64,000 bases of DNA from Streptomyces sp. NBC_01460 (GCF_036227405.1 NZ_CP109473.1:1178001-1242000); one strand, 5' to 3'. Positions 17,321-27,640 are shown, counted from the stretch's first letter. Notes: generated by a model from the letters alone, not told the origin. Numbers and translations: made by a program.

Positions 17321-20300
17321 TCAGTACACGTCGCGTACGTACCGCTTGTCCGCGGCCAACTGCTTGACGTACGCGGCGGCGGCGTCCTCCTGGAGTCCTC
17401 CGTGGGCCACGGCGATGTCGCGCAGGGTCCGGTCCACGTCCTTCGCCATCCGGGAGGCGTCGCCGCAGACGTAGAAGTGGGCGCCCTCCTGGAGCCAGGA
17501 CCACAGCTGGGCTCCGTGCTCCCGCATCCGGTCCTGGACGTAGACCTTGGCCCGCTGGTCCCGGGAGAACGCGGTGTCCAGGCGGGTCAGGGTGCCTTCA
17601 CGGCGCAGTGAGTCGAGCTCCTCCTGGTAGTAGAAGTCGCTCGCCCTGCGCTGCTCGCCGAAGAACAGCCAGTTGGCTGCCCGGTGGCCGAGAGCCCTCC
17701 GTTCGTCGAGGAACCCGACGAACGGGGCGACTCCGGTGCCGGGGCCGACCATCACCATGGGGATCGACGGATCGGCCGGCGGGCGGAAGTGCGGGGCGTG
17801 CTGGACGAAGACGGGGACGGGGTGGCCCTCCTCCGCGTCGGCGAGGAAGGTGGAGGCCACCCCCTTACGGACGGCGCCGTGACGGTTCTCGTAGCGGACG
17901 ACGGAGACCGTGAGCCGCACGAGGCCGGGGTCGGTGCGAGGGCTGGAGGATATGGAGTAGAGCCTGGGCCGGAGACGGGTGAGGGCCTCGGTCCACTCGG
18001 CGGCGGTGGCCCGGGCGGAATGTTCGGCGATGACGTCGACCGCCTGCCTGCCCCAGGTCCACTGCGCGAGTTCGCCCTTGTTGTCCGGGCGCAGCAGCTT
18101 CTTGAGGGTCCGGTCATGGGTGCGCTCGGCGACCAGGCGCAGGAGCGCGGGGGTGATCCGGGCGATGTCCAGGTGGCGGTGGAGGGCTTCGCCCAGGGGC
18201 ACGGTGCCGGCGCTCGGCACATCGACGGGGTCCGCGGGGTCCAGTCCTGTGACGGCCAGCCATTCCGCGACGAGTGCGGGGCAGTTGAGGGCCTCCACAC
18301 CGAGTGCGTCACCCGCCTCGTAGGTGAGGGGCACAGGACTGTCCCGCGTGTCGAAGGTGAACTGCCGCACCTCCTTGGCCGCTCCGGGGAGACTGAGCAG
18401 CTTGTTGCCCACGAGGCGTCCGGTCGCCGTCCTGGCCGAACGGCCCGTGGTGGAGGGGGCGGAGGCGGACGGTGGGACGGGTCCGGGGACGGCGACGGGC
18501 GGGGCCGTCGGCCCGGCCGTGGTGCCCAGGGCCGCGAACACCTCGTCGAGCCACTGCCCGGCCGGCTCCTCGTAGTCCGGTTCGCAGTCCGTACGGGGGA
18601 CGAGCCGCACGGCGCCCAGCTCCCCGAAGCGTTCGTCGAGCCGCCTGCCGTGCCCGCAGAAGTCGTCGTACGAGGAGTCGCCGAGGGCCAGCACGGCGTA
18701 CCGCACGCCGTCCAGCCGGGGCGTGTCGGGCGCGTTGAGCGACTCCCAGAACCCGGAGCCGTTGTCCGGCGCGTCCCCGTCGCCGAAGGTGCTGGTGACG
18801 ACGAGCAGGTCGGCGGTGCGCGGGATGTTCTCCAGAGGGCTGTCGTCCATCCCTAGGAGCGTCGCCGTGCGCCCTTCGTCGGTCAGCCGGCGCGCCGCCG
18901 CCGCGGCGACCTCCTCGGCGTTGCCGGTCTGGGACGCCCAGAGGACCACGACTTGCCGGCCGGCGGGCGCGGAGGAGGCCGCGTCGGAGGCCGGTGCGGT
19001 CCCCGCCGGCTCCCCGACCCCGTCCGCCGTAAGACGGGAGAACATGCCGGCCAGTACCCCGTTGACCCAGAGGGCGTGGTCCGGCGCGAACGGCGCGTGT
19101 GCCGGGAGTACGGGCGTGCCGCCGGTCCCCGTGCCGATCCCCGCGAGGAAGCCGGACAGATAGCGCCGCTCGTGTTCCGCCAGGACGGGCGGGGCGGTGT
19201 CCGCGATCCCGAACACCCCGGCGAGGGCGGCGGGCGCTACCGCGAGTGCCGGGACGGCGGGGGCGCCGGAGAGCGCCGGGACGGCCGGGGCCGGTGCGGG
19301 TACGACCGCGGCGACCTTCTGCAGCGTCACGGCGCAGACCTTGAACTCGGGCTGGAAGGAGACCGGGTCGACCGCGTCGTTGGTGACGGCGTTCACGCTC
19401 AGGTACTCACCGAAGAGGTCGTTCCAGTGGAACGGAGCGAAGCAGTCCCCGGCACGCACCCGGTCGGTCACGACGGCCGGGAGCACGGCCCGGCCGCGGC
19501 GTGAGGCGACCTCGACGGAGTCGCCCTCCGCGATCGAGAGGGCCGCCGCGTCCTGCGGGTTGATCTCCACGAAGGGGCCGGGGTTCAGCTTGTTGAGCTT
19601 GGCGACCTTCCCGGTCTTCGTCAGGGTGTGCCACTGGTGCTGCAGCCGGCCGGTGTTGAGCACGAAGGGGAAGTCCTCGTCGGGCATCTCGGCCGCCGGC
19701 AGGTGCGGGCGGGCGAAGAACACCGCTCGGCCGCTCGCCGTGGGGAAGGACAGCCGGGGCACGCTCCCGTCGGGCCGCACGGTCAGGGTCTGGCTGACGC
19801 CGTCGTTGAGGTAGCGCACCGGGTTGCGGTCGGGACCCTCGGGGGAGGCGCTGGGCCACTGGACGGGGGTGCGCCGCAGTCGCTCGTAGCTGACTCCGCG
19901 CAGGTCGTAGCCGGTCTTGGGATTGTGGGCCCGCTTGATCTCCTCGAAGATCTCCTCGGCGCTGCCGTAGCCGAAGGCCTCTTCGTACCCCATCTCGCAG
20001 GCGATCCGCGCGATGATCCGCCAGTCCGGCCAGGCCTCCCCCGGCGGATCGGCGGCCTGCCGTGCCAGCGTGAGGTTCCGCTCCGAGTTGATCATGACGC
20101 CTTCGGCCTCGCCCCAGAGCGCGGCGGGCAGGGCGACATCGGCGTACGCGTTGGTCTCGGTGTCGGCGAACACGTCCTGGGTGACGACGAACTCCGCCGC
20201 CTCGAGTCCCTCGATGACGGTGCGCCGGTTGGCCACGGACGCCACCGGGTTGGTGCAGATGATCCAGCAGGCCTTGATCTCGCCCTCGGACATCCGCCGG

Positions 20301-21502
20301 AACATGTCGACGGTCCCGGCGCCCGCCGCGTCCGTGCGCAGGGTCCCGGGCGCGAGGTCCCACAGCTCCTCGACGAAGGCGCGGTCGTCGTCGGACTGCA
20401 GGCCGCGCTGGCCGGGCAGGCCAGGGCCCATGTAGCCCATCTCGCGGCCACCCATGGCGTTGGGCTGGCCGGTGAGCGAGAAGGGGCCGCTGCCCGGGCG
20501 GCAGACGGCTCCGGTGGCCAGGTGGAGGTTGATCAGGGCGTTGGTGTTCCACGTGCCGTGGGTGCTCTGGTTGAGTCCCATGGTCCAGCAGCTCATCCAC
20601 TCCCCGGCCTCACCGATCCAGCGGGCGGCCAGGCGGATGTCCGCCTCCGGGATGCCGGTGGTCCGGGCGACCGCGGCGGGGGTGTAGTCCCGCAGGAAGT
20701 CGGGCATCGCCTCCCAGCCCTCGGTGTGCTCCGCGATGAAGTCGGGGTCGGTGTGGCCGTTCTCCACGAGGAGGTGCATCAGGCCGTTGAGCAACGCCAG
20801 GTCGGTGCCGGGACGTATCTGCAGGAAGAGGTCGGCCTTCTCCGCGGTGGCGTTGCGCCGGGGGTCGACCACGATGAGCCTGGCACCGGCCTTCACCCGC
20901 TCCATGAGGCGGAGGAAGAGGATGGGGTGGCAGTCCGCCATGTTCGAGCCGACGACGAAGAAGGTGTCGGCGTGCTCGAAGTCCTCGTACGACCCGGGCG
21001 GTCCGTCCGCTCCGAGCGAGAGCTTGTAGCCGCTGCCCGCGCTCGCCATGCAGAGCCGGGAGTTCGACTCGATCCAGCTGGTGCGGACGAAGCCCTTGGC
21101 CAGCTTGTTGGCGAGGTACTGCGCCTCCAGCGTCATCTGCCCCGAGACGTAGAGGGCGAGCGCGTCGGGCCCGTGCTCGTCGACGACCGCCCGCAGCCTG
21201 CGCGCGGTCTCCTTGACGGCGGCGTCCATGGGCGACGGCACCGGCTCCTCGCTGCGGTCGGCCCGCACCAGGGCCGTCGTCAGCCGGCCGGGAGCGGCGA
21301 GCATGTCGGCGCTCGTCGCCCCCTTGGTGCAGAGCCTCCCGCGGTTCGCGGGGTGCTCCTTGTCGCCCGTGGCCTTCAGGACGGTGCGCCGCCCGTCGGG
21401 TCCCCCGCCGATGTCGAGGACCATGCCGCAGCCGACACCGCAGTACGAGCAGACCGTCCGCACCCGGTCGGGAGTGTCCGGCTGCGCATTCGGCACGGTC
21501 AT
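17321..21502 (-). CDS. Fused molybdopterin nitrate reductase/CysJ-like flavoreductase
   Basis: A 1393-residue, likely self-sufficient assimilatory nitrate reductase. Residues 18-58 bind a 4Fe-4S cluster (CSYCGVGC, later GRLCTKG). The molybdopterin domain follows ([54 protein letters not shown]), with a C-terminal dinucleotide-binding domain to about 745. An Ala/Pro-rich linker leads to a flavodoxin domain ([14 protein letters not shown], about 850), an FAD domain (RLYSISSSP, about 1184) and an NADPH domain ([13 protein letters not shown], about 1250), ending RYVRDVY as in CysJ. So NADPH electrons can pass FAD-FMN-FeS-Mo within one chain. ATG at 21502 behind AGGAGAGG. No nitrite reductase or nitrate transporter is adjacent. 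Confidence 0.93.
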   Translation of the reverse strand: MTVPNAQPDTPDRVRTVCSYCGVGCGMVLDIGGGPDGRRTVLKATGDKEHPANRGRLCTKGATSADMLAAPGRLTTALVRADRSEEPVPSPMDAAVKETARRLRAVVDEHGPDALALYVSGQMTLEAQYLANKLAKGFVRTSWIESNSRLCMASAGSGYKLSLGADGPPGSYEDFEHADTFFVVGSNMADCHPILFLRLMERVKAGARLIVVDPRRNATAEKADLFLQIRPGTDLALLNGLMHLLVENGHTDPDFIAEHTEGWEAMPDFLRDYTPAAVARTTGIPEADIRLAARWIGEAGEWMSCWTMGLNQSTHGTWNTNALINLHLATGAVCRPGSGPFSLTGQPNAMGGREMGYMGPGLPGQRGLQSDDDRAFVEELWDLAPGTLRTDAAGAGTVDMFRRMSEGEIKACWIICTNPVASVANRRTVIEGLEAAEFVVTQDVFADTETNAYADVALPAALWGEAEGVMINSERNLTLARQAADPPGEAWPDWRIIARIACEMGYEEAFGYGSAEEIFEEIKRAHNPKTGYDLRGVSYERLRRTPVQWPSASPEGPDRNPVRYLNDGVSQTLTVRPDGSVPRLSFPTASGRAVFFARPHLPAAEMPDEDFPFVLNTGRLQHQWHTLTKTGKVAKLNKLNPGPFVEINPQDAAALSIAEGDSVEVASRRGRAVLPAVVTDRVRAGDCFAPFHWNDLFGEYLSVNAVTNDAVDPVSFQPEFKVCAVTLQKVAAVVPAPAPAVPALSGAPAVPALAVAPAALAGVFGIADTAPPVLAEHERRYLSGFLAGIGTGTGGTPVLPAHAPFAPDHALWVNGVLAGMFSRLTADGVGEPAGTAPASDAASSAPAGRQVVVLWASQTGNAEEVAAAAARRLTDEGRTATLLGMDDSPLENIPRTADLLVVTSTFGDGDAPDNGSGFWESLNAPDTPRLDGVRYAVLALGDSSYDDFCGHGRRLDERFGELGAVRLVPRTDCEPDYEEPAGQWLDEVFAALGTTAGPTAPPVAVPGPVPPSASAPSTTGRSARTATGRLVGNKLLSLPGAAKEVRQFTFDTRDSPVPLTYEAGDALGVEALNCPALVAEWLAVTGLDPADPVDVPSAGTVPLGEALHRHLDIARITPALLRLVAERTHDRTLKKLLRPDNKGELAQWTWGRQAVDVIAEHSARATAAEWTEALTRLRPRLYSISSSPRTDPGLVRLTVSVVRYENRHGAVRKGVASTFLADAEEGHPVPVFVQHAPHFRPPADPSIPMVMVGPGTGVAPFVGFLDERRALGHRAANWLFFGEQRRASDFYYQEELDSLRREGTLTRLDTAFSRDQRAKVYVQDRMREHGAQLWSWLQEGAHFYVCGDASRMAKDVDRTLRDIAVAHGGLQEDAAAAYVKQLAADKRYVRDVY

Positions 21503-21719
21503 GGACGGCCTCTCCTGGGGGAACGCTGACACCGCGACGGTACGAAACGTCCGTTTCCCGGGTGTCACGCCGGACGATCAAGCGTGGTTACGTCCCCTGC
21601 ACAGCGGCCTGCGTACGCCGGTGAGGCCCGCGGGCCACGGATGCGCAATCGGGCGATAATCGCCATTCCGGGCATCCTTCCCCGGCCGGGGAAGTCCACC
21701 GACCGCCCTGGAGGCCCGT

Positions 21720-22580
21720 ATGACCGCCCGAGACCTTCCCGTGATCGCCGGGGTGGACGGTTCCGCGCACAGTTGGGAGGCGCTCGACTGGGCCGTCGGG
21801 GAGGCCGTGCGCCGCGGTCTGCCGCTGCTGGTCGTGCATGTCCGGCCGCAGGCCCGGCGGGCCGAGCAGGAGGGGGTGCGCTCGTCCGAGGAGCTGCTCG
21901 CGCAGGCCGTACTCCGGGCCTCCCGGGCCGCCCCGGGGCTGCCCACCTCGACCCTGGCGCCGCTGGACTTCCCCTCGGCGGCGCTGACCTCCCTCAGCCG
22001 TGACGCCTCGACGGTGGTCGTCGGATCCCGCGGCCTCGGCGGATTCCGCTCGCTGATGATCGGCTCCAACAGCCTGGCAACGGCGTCGATGGCGCGGTGT
22101 CCGGTCGTCGTCGTCCACACCGGCCGGACGGACGAGAGCGAGGCGGAGCGGGCGGACGCCTTCCCGGACGTCGTCGTCGGGGTGGCCGCCGACGACAGCG
22201 GTGGAGAGGTCCTCGATTTCGCCTTCGAGGCCGCGGCCTCCAGGCCGGGGGCGCGGCTGAGGCTCGTGCACGGATGGACGATGTTCTCGTCGATGCTGTC
22301 CGGCGGCCCGGTGTTCGACAGCGGGGCGGCGGCGGACGCGGCCGACCGGGCCCTCGCCGAACTCACCGCGGGCCGGCGCGAGACGTATCCGGGGGTCGAG
22401 GTCGTGCGCGAACCGGTCCGGGGCTCGGCGTCACGCACGCTGGTCACGGCGTCGGCCACCGCCGCCCTGACGGTCGTCGGCCGGCGCAGGGGCGGCGAGT
22501 CCCTCGGTCTCGGCCTCTCCCCCGTCGCGCTGACGACGGTGACGCACGCCCTCGGCCCGGTGGCCGTCGTACCCACCTGA
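21720..22580 (+). CDS. Universal stress protein, two USP domains
   Basis: A 286-residue cytoplasmic protein of two tandem UspA domains. Domain 1 begins VIAGVDGSAHSWEALDWAVG and carries the ATP-binding glycine pattern GSRGLGGFRSLMIGSNS (about residues 101-117). Domain 2 begins VVVGVAADDSGGEVLDFA and ends with GRRRGGESLGLGLSPVA, also with the glycine pattern. Such proteins bind nucleotides and are induced under stress or stasis. The start is supported by GGAGG 6 bases upstream. It diverges from the nitrate reductase gene with about 217 bases between. Confidence 0.92.
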   Translation: MTARDLPVIAGVDGSAHSWEALDWAVGEAVRRGLPLLVVHVRPQARRAEQEGVRSSEELLAQAVLRASRAAPGLPTSTLAPLDFPSAALTSLSRDASTVVVGSRGLGGFRSLMIGSNSLATASMARCPVVVVHTGRTDESEAERADAFPDVVVGVAADDSGGEVLDFAFEAAASRPGARLRLVHGWTMFSSMLSGGPVFDSGAAADAADRALAELTAGRRETYPGVEVVREPVRGSASRTLVTASATAALTVVGRRRGGESLGLGLSPVALTTVTHALGPVAVVPT

Positions 22581-22650
22581 GGCCGGGACCGGGAGCCGCG
22601 GACCGTGCGCGGCCCTTGGCGTGCCGGTTCCACCGGCGGAGACTTGGGCG

Positions 22651-23121
22651 ATGACACAGCGTGTGGCTCTCGCGACCGTGATGGACCGGCTCTCCATCGA
22701 TGCAGTGATCACCGACTACGCCGTGGCGGTGGACGAGGGCGCGTGGGATGCCTGCACCGCCCTGTTCACGCCCGACGGACGTGCCGACCACCGCGGGGCG
22801 GGCGGGGCCGAGTCCTCCGCCGCCGAGGGGGTGCGGTGGCTGGCGGAGAGCCTGCGGCTGCTCCCGGTCCGTCAGCACCTGGTCGTCAACCGGCGGCTGG
22901 ACCTCGAGGACCTGGGCGGCTATCCGGGGGACCACGCGCGGGTGCGGGCCGACTACCTGCGCCCCACGGGCCCGGCGCCCGCCGACGACGGCGCGGCCGC
23001 TCCGGTCTTCCTCACCGGCGGCCGGTACGAGTTCGAGCTGAGGCGGACGGACACGGGCTGGCGGATCCGGAGGCTCATCGCGCACGAGACCTGGCGGTGC
23101 GCGCCCACGGACGCCGGTTGA
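22651..23121 (+). CDS. SnoaL-like/NTF2-fold protein
   Basis: A 156-residue single-domain protein of the SnoaL-like (NTF2) group. The opening LSIDAVITDYAVAVDEGAWDACTALFTPDGRAD is the standard first helix and strand of this fold, and the end GGRYEFELRRTDTGWRIRRL is the standard last strands. Such proteins may be isomerases, cyclases, dehydratases or non-enzymatic. The ATG at 22651 follows GGAGA with about 8 bases spacing and gives the usual length. It stands between the USP and lnt genes on the same strand; no pathway context. Confidence 0.82.
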   Translation: MTQRVALATVMDRLSIDAVITDYAVAVDEGAWDACTALFTPDGRADHRGAGGAESSAAEGVRWLAESLRLLPVRQHLVVNRRLDLEDLGGYPGDHARVRADYLRPTGPAPADDGAAAPVFLTGGRYEFELRRTDTGWRIRRLIAHETWRCAPTDAG

Positions 23122-23233
23122 GCCGGCGCCGGATCCGGAGGCACGCGCCCGGTGGCCGCGGCACGCCCCCTGTGCGCTCCTGATCTTCTGGACCACACTG
23201 GGATCAGGCGGACGACCGGCGAGGAGGACACGC

Positions 23234-24862
23234 ATGCCGATGCGGGGCGGGCGGATTCCCGACGACGCGGCCGAGGACGGCGGCGCACGGCCGTACGAAC
23301 GGCTGCTGGCATCCCGGACCGGGCGCGGCGCAGCGGCGCTGTGCGCGGGCGCGCTGCCGGCCCTCGCGTTTCCCGCCCCGTCGCTCCGGTGGTTCGCGTA
23401 CGTCGCCCTGGTGCCCTGGCTTCTGCTGATCCGGTCGTCGGGCACGGCGCGGCGCGCGGCCGTCGACGGCTGGCTCGGAGGAACGGGCTTCATGCTCGCC
23501 GTGCACCACTGGCTGATGCCGAGTCTGCACGTGTTCATCCTCCTGCTCGCGGCACTCCTCGGACTTCTGTGGGCGCCCTGGGGCGTCCTGGTGGCCCGGC
23601 TGCTCGGCGGATCACCGTCCGTCCCGCTCTCCGTCGTCGCCGTCGCCGTGGTGCCGTCCGGATGGCTGATGATCGAGCTCGTCCGCTCCTGGGAAGGCCT
23701 CGGCGGGCCCTGGGGGCTGCTGGGGGCGAGCCAGTGGGACGTCCCGCTCGCGTTGCGTACCGCCTCCGTCGGCGGTGTATGGCTGGTCAGCCTCGGTGTG
23801 GTGGCCGTGAACACCCTGGTAGCCCTGCTGATCGGCGTACCGGCGGCCCGCCGGGCCGTGGCCGTGTGCCTGGTGGTGGGCGCGGTGGGTGTCGGCGCGA
23901 CGGCGGTGTGGGCGCCGCGGCCCGAGGAGACCGGCTCGGTGCGTATCGCCGTCGTGCAGCCCGGCGTGGTCGACGGACCCGGCAGCGTCGAGCGCCGCTT
24001 CGCGCGGAGCGAGGAGCTGACCCGAGGTCTGGCGGGCCAGGACGTGGACCTGGTCGTGTGGGGCGAGAGCAGTGTGGGCGTGGATCTGTCCCGGAGCCCC
24101 CGGACTGCGGACCGGATCACCGCGCTGTCGCGTCTGGTCGGAGCCGACGTGCTGGTCAACATGGACGCGCGGCGCACGGACGGTCCTGACCGCTCCGGGA
24201 TCTTCAAGTCGGCGGTCCTGGTGGGCCCGGACGGCCCGACCGGTGACCGCTACGACAAGATGCGCCTGGTGCCGTTCGGTGAGTACGTCCCGGCGCGATC
24301 CCTGCTCGGATGGGCGACGTCGGTGGGCAAGGCGGCGGGCGAGGACCGGCTGCGGGGCAGCAGCCCGGTGGTGATGGATCTCCCGGACGGGCTGCGGGTG
24401 GGCCCCCTGGTCTGCTTCGAGTCGGCGTTCCCGGACATGAGCAGGCACCTGGCGAAGGAGGGTGCCCAGGTGCTCGTCGCCCAGTCGTCCACCTCGACGT
24501 TCCAGCACAGTTGGGCCCCGGAGCAGCACGCCTCGCTGGGGGCGCTGCGGGCCGCCGAGTCGGGCCGCCCGATGGTGCACGCCACGCTCACGGGCGTCAG
24601 CGCGGTGTACGGCCCGCACGGCGAGCGGGTGGGAGCGCCTCTCGGGACGGACGCGAGTGAGGCCTCCGTCTTCGACGTACCGCTCGCCCGGGGGACCACC
24701 CTCTACGTCCGGCTGGGCGCCTGGCCGGTGTACGGCGCGTTGGCCGTGCTGGCCGTCTTCTTCGGGGCCGCAGGCCTGCGGGCCCTCAGGACGCCTGCTC
24801 CGACGCGTCCCGGAGGACCCGCTCGCACAGCCGGTGGGTCTCCAGAGCGTCCCGGGCGCTGA
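23234..24862 (+). CDS. lnt: Apolipoprotein N-acyltransferase
   Basis: A 542-residue integral membrane enzyme that N-acylates the terminal cysteine of lipoproteins as the last step of lipoprotein maturation. About seven N-terminal hydrophobic helices are followed by a nitrilase-like domain with the Glu-Lys-Cys triad in WGESS (about 277), YDKMRLVPFGEY (about 341) and VCFESAFPD (about 394), and a final membrane helix. ATG at 23234 after GGCGAGGAGG. The 3' end overlaps the convergent oxidoreductase gene by 77 bases. Streptomyces commonly carry two Lnt homologues. Confidence 0.93.
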   Translation: MPMRGGRIPDDAAEDGGARPYERLLASRTGRGAAALCAGALPALAFPAPSLRWFAYVALVPWLLLIRSSGTARRAAVDGWLGGTGFMLAVHHWLMPSLHVFILLLAALLGLLWAPWGVLVARLLGGSPSVPLSVVAVAVVPSGWLMIELVRSWEGLGGPWGLLGASQWDVPLALRTASVGGVWLVSLGVVAVNTLVALLIGVPAARRAVAVCLVVGAVGVGATAVWAPRPEETGSVRIAVVQPGVVDGPGSVERRFARSEELTRGLAGQDVDLVVWGESSVGVDLSRSPRTADRITALSRLVGADVLVNMDARRTDGPDRSGIFKSAVLVGPDGPTGDRYDKMRLVPFGEYVPARSLLGWATSVGKAAGEDRLRGSSPVVMDLPDGLRVGPLVCFESAFPDMSRHLAKEGAQVLVAQSSTSTFQHSWAPEQHASLGALRAAESGRPMVHATLTGVSAVYGPHGERVGAPLGTDASEASVFDVPLARGTTLYVRLGAWPVYGALAVLAVFFGAAGLRALRTPAPTRPGGPARTAGGSPERPGR

Positions 24863-25691
24863 GCACCTCTCCCGCCCGGACCGCGTCCAGGAAGGACAGC
24901 ACGCTCTGTTCGATCCCGCGCTGACGGGCGACCGGGACCCAGTCCCCGCGTCGCCGCAGGGTCGGCTGGCCCTTGTGGTCGACGACGTCCGAGAGGTTGA
25001 GCACCTGCCGCTTGCTGTCCTGCCCCGAGACCTCGAGGATCTCCTCGGTCGACCCGTTGAGCCGGTTCATCATGCCGATGGCGGTGAACCCGTCGCCCGA
25101 CAGCTGGAGCACCACGTGGTGCATCAGCCCTTCGACGATCCGCGCGCGCACGACGACGTTCGACACGGGCCCGGGGACGAGGAAGCGCAAAGTGTCGACG
25201 ACGTGGATGAAGTCGTCGAGGACCATGGTGCGCGGGTCCTCGGGCAGTCCCACCCGGTTCTTCTGCAGGAGGATCAGCTCGCGCGGGTGCTCCGCGCACT
25301 GCGCGTACGACGGGGCGAGCCTGCGGTTGAAGCCGACCGCGAGGGTGATCCCACGCTCCTCGGCGAGGGCCACCAGCCGCTCGGATTCGGCGAGTTCGTA
25401 GGAGAGCGGCTTGTCGACATAGGTGGGGACGCCCGCTTCCAGCAGCCGCCCGACGATCTCCGCGTGCGCGGCGGTCGGCGCGTGCACGAAGGCGGCGTCC
25501 AGACCCTGGGCCAGGAGCGAGTCGAGATCCTCGTGGCACTGCGCCGCGGGGATCCGGTGGGCCCCGGCCACGGCGGCCAGCGTGGCCGGGGTGCGGGTCT
25601 GCAGGTGCAGCTCCACACCGGGCAGGGTCGTCAGTACCGGCAGATACGCCTTCTGCGCGATGTCGCCGAGTCCGATGCAGCCGACCTTCAC
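24786..25691 (-). CDS. Gfo/Idh/MocA-family oxidoreductase
   Basis: A 301-residue NAD(P)-dependent oxidoreductase of the Gfo/Idh/MocA family. The Rossmann start VGCIGLGDIAQKAYLPVL, the loop VHAPTAAHAEIVGRLLEAG and the EKP-like motif VDKPLSYELAESERLV with its catalytic lysine (about residue 94) are clear. The C-terminal alpha/beta domain includes GFNRRLAPSYAQ and DDFIHVVDTLRFL with the histidine and aspartate of the active site. A GTG start lies 4 bases after GGGAGAACC. The substrate, usually a sugar or polyol derivative, cannot be predicted. Its end overlaps lnt. Confidence 0.9.
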   Translation of the reverse strand: MKVGCIGLGDIAQKAYLPVLTTLPGVELHLQTRTPATLAAVAGAHRIPAAQCHEDLDSLLAQGLDAAFVHAPTAAHAEIVGRLLEAGVPTYVDKPLSYELAESERLVALAEERGITLAVGFNRRLAPSYAQCAEHPRELILLQKNRVGLPEDPRTMVLDDFIHVVDTLRFLVPGPVSNVVVRARIVEGLMHHVVLQLSGDGFTAIGMMNRLNGSTEEILEVSGQDSKRQVLNLSDVVDHKGQPTLRRRGDWVPVARQRGIEQSVLSFLDAVRAGEVLSARDALETHRLCERVLRDASEQAS

Positions 25692-25724
25692 GAGGTTCTC
25701 CCTGTCGCTTCGACCAGGGCCTTG

Positions 25725-26936
25725 TCACGGCCGTGTCCGCTGTCCTTCCCTGGTCCCGGCAGCATACGTGCGCCGCGGCGGCTCCCAGTCGGCGATGCCG
25801 TCGAACGCGCGCAGGACGAGCCCCGGCCCCAGACGGGAGGCCGCGGACATCAGCCCGGCGCGGAGGGTCACCGCGGGGCGGGAGGAGAGCTGCATCATCC
25901 GGGAGACCCGCGCCGCCTTGCGGACGATGGCGGTGGTGCGGGGCTGCCGGTCCGCGCTGTAGGCGGCGGCCGCCGCCCTCTGGTCCGCCTCCGGCGCCAT
26001 GTGGTGGGCGAGCACGACCGCGTCCTCGATGGCCTGGTTGCCGCCCTGGCCCAGCGTGGGGGCCATGGCGTGCGCGGCGTCACCGACGAGCACCGTGCGG
26101 CCCCCGTGGAAGGCCGGCAGGGGAACGGTCATCTGGTGCACGTCATGGCGCAGGACCTGACCGGGCTCGACGGCTTCGATGATCTCCGGTACCGGGTGGT
26201 GCCAGTCCCCGAACCTGCGCAGCAGCTCGGCCTTCTCGTCGTCGGCGGCCCGCGCTCCGGCCGGGGCCGTGGCGGCGGCGTACGCGTAGATCCGGCCGTC
26301 CTTCATCGGATGGCTGCCCCACAGCGACCCCCGGCCCCATGTCTCGTGCGAGGGGAACGGCCTTTCGGGAGCGGGGGCGAGGACACGCCACGTGGTGAAA
26401 CCGCTGTACGACGGCCCTGGGTGGCGGGGGAAGAGCGCGGCGCGGACTCCGGAACGGATCCCGTCGGCGCCGACCACGAGATCGGCCTCGATGTCCCCGG
26501 AGGGCGTCCTGACCACGGCCCGGCGCCCGCCCGCGTGGCCCGCGTCCACGAGCAGCGCCGACGTGCCTGTCCGTACCGCCTCCCCCGGGAGTCCGGCGCG
26601 GAGCAGCTCGACGAGCGCCGAGCGGGGCAGCAGGACGAGCGGCCCCCCGAACCGCGCGGCCGCGTCGGCGCTGTCGGTGCGGGCGAGCCAGCGCCCGGAC
26701 GGTGTGCGCATGCCTCCGTCGCCCTGCCAGGCGGCGAGGTCCCTGACCGCGTCGCCGAGACCGATCACATCGAGGGCGCGCTGGGAGTTGGGGGCGAGGC
26801 TGATGCCCGCGCCGATGGGCTCCAGCGAGGGGGAGCGCTCCAGCACCGTGACCTCCCAGCCTCTCCGGTACAGGGCCACGGCGGCCGTGAGCCCGCCGAT
26901 TCCGCTCCCGATGACCACCGCATGGGACGTCGTCAT
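25725..26936 (-). CDS. FAD-dependent aromatic monooxygenase (group A)
   Basis: A 403-residue flavoprotein hydroxylase of the PHBH/UbiH class. The three family signatures are present in order: VIGSGIGGLTAAVALYRRG with the FAD-binding acid in VLER (residues about 8-34), VVGADGIRSGVRAALFP (about 155-171), and VLVGDAAHAMAPTLGQGGNQ (about 285-304). The substrate is likely an aromatic or polyketide-like compound. ATG at 26936 behind GAGGGAG. It is divergent from a TetR regulator with two matching operators in the 83 bases between them, so repression by that protein and relief by a substrate-like ligand is likely. Confidence 0.92.
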   Translation of the reverse strand: MTTSHAVVIGSGIGGLTAAVALYRRGWEVTVLERSPSLEPIGAGISLAPNSQRALDVIGLGDAVRDLAAWQGDGGMRTPSGRWLARTDSADAAARFGGPLVLLPRSALVELLRAGLPGEAVRTGTSALLVDAGHAGGRRAVVRTPSGDIEADLVVGADGIRSGVRAALFPRHPGPSYSGFTTWRVLAPAPERPFPSHETWGRGSLWGSHPMKDGRIYAYAAATAPAGARAADDEKAELLRRFGDWHHPVPEIIEAVEPGQVLRHDVHQMTVPLPAFHGGRTVLVGDAAHAMAPTLGQGGNQAIEDAVVLAHHMAPEADQRAAAAAYSADRQPRTTAIVRKAARVSRMMQLSSRPAVTLRAGLMSAASRLGPGLVLRAFDGIADWEPPRRTYAAGTREGQRTRP

Positions 26937-26955
26937 GACTGAACTCCCTCTTGGA

Positions 26956-27000
26956 ACTACACCTGTAGTACGCGAGCTCCACCGTACTACAGGTGTAGTA
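26956..27000. promoter_or_regulatory. Duplicated TetR-type operator
   Basis: A perfect 17-bp inverted repeat (26956-26972 against 26983-26999) with a 10-base spacer. Each arm is itself a palindrome: ACTACA-CC-TGTAGT at 26956-26969 and ACTACA-GG-TGTAGT at 26986-26999, with centres 30 bases apart, almost three helical turns. This looks like two binding sites for TetR dimers on the same face of DNA, controlling both divergent genes. Confidence 0.85.
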
Positions 27001-27019
27001 GAGGAGGTAGATTGACCCC

Positions 27020-27640
27020 ATGTCCCCACGTTCCGCCTCCACGCACGCCACCCCGTCCGGGCCGCCGCCCCTTTCCCGCACCGACCTGATCGCCGATTCC
27101 GCACTCGCCCTTCTGGCCGAGCGCGGGATGAGGGGCCTGACCCACCGGGGGGTCGACGAGCGGGCCGGGCTCCCCCAGGGCTCGACGTCGAACCACGCCC
27201 GCACCCGGGAGGCCCTGCTGGAAGCGGCCGTACGCCGGCTCGCCGAGCGGGAGGCCCAGGTGCTCGCGCCCGGGGAATGGCTGGTGAGCGGCGATCCGGG
27301 GCAGGTCGCAGTGGGGCTGGCGCGCGCCCTGCACCGGTATCTGACCAGCGGCACCGAGCTCCTGGTCTGCCGGTACGAACTGGCCCTGGAGGCCACCCGG
27401 CGGCCCGGTCTGCGGGCGTTCTACGACAGTGCGGGCGAACGGTTCCGCGCGCCGCTGGTGGCACTGATGACCACGGCCGGATCGGCCGAACCGGAACGCC
27501 ACGCGCTCTCGGTCGTGGCCTGGGCGGAAGGCATGATGTTCGCCTGCGCCGCGGGTTCCTACCACCGGGCCGTGCCTACCGAGGCAGAACTGTGCAGGAG
27601 CTGCACCGAGTTGGTGCGGGGGATGCTCGGCAGCCGCTGA
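27020..27640 (+). CDS. TetR-family transcriptional regulator
   Basis: A 206-residue TetR regulator. The N-terminal helix-turn-helix is visible in ALALLAERGMRGLTHRGVDE and GLPQGSTSNHARTREALLEA (residues about 29-76), and the rest is the helical ligand-binding domain. ATG at 27020 behind GAGGAGG. The duplicated palindrome directly upstream is the likely binding site, giving autoregulation and control of the divergent flavin monooxygenase. The ligand is unknown. Confidence 0.92.
   Translation: MSPRSASTHATPSGPPPLSRTDLIADSALALLAERGMRGLTHRGVDERAGLPQGSTSNHARTREALLEAAVRRLAEREAQVLAPGEWLVSGDPGQVAVGLARALHRYLTSGTELLVCRYELALEATRRPGLRAFYDSAGERFRAPLVALMTTAGSAEPERHALSVVAWAEGMMFACAAGSYHRAVPTEAELCRSCTELVRGMLGSR

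Noticed and set aside
24786..25691. Antibiotic-sugar or inositol cluster marked by the Gfo/Idh/MocA gene
   Set aside because: No other sugar or inositol genes are adjacent; it is a single oxidoreductase.
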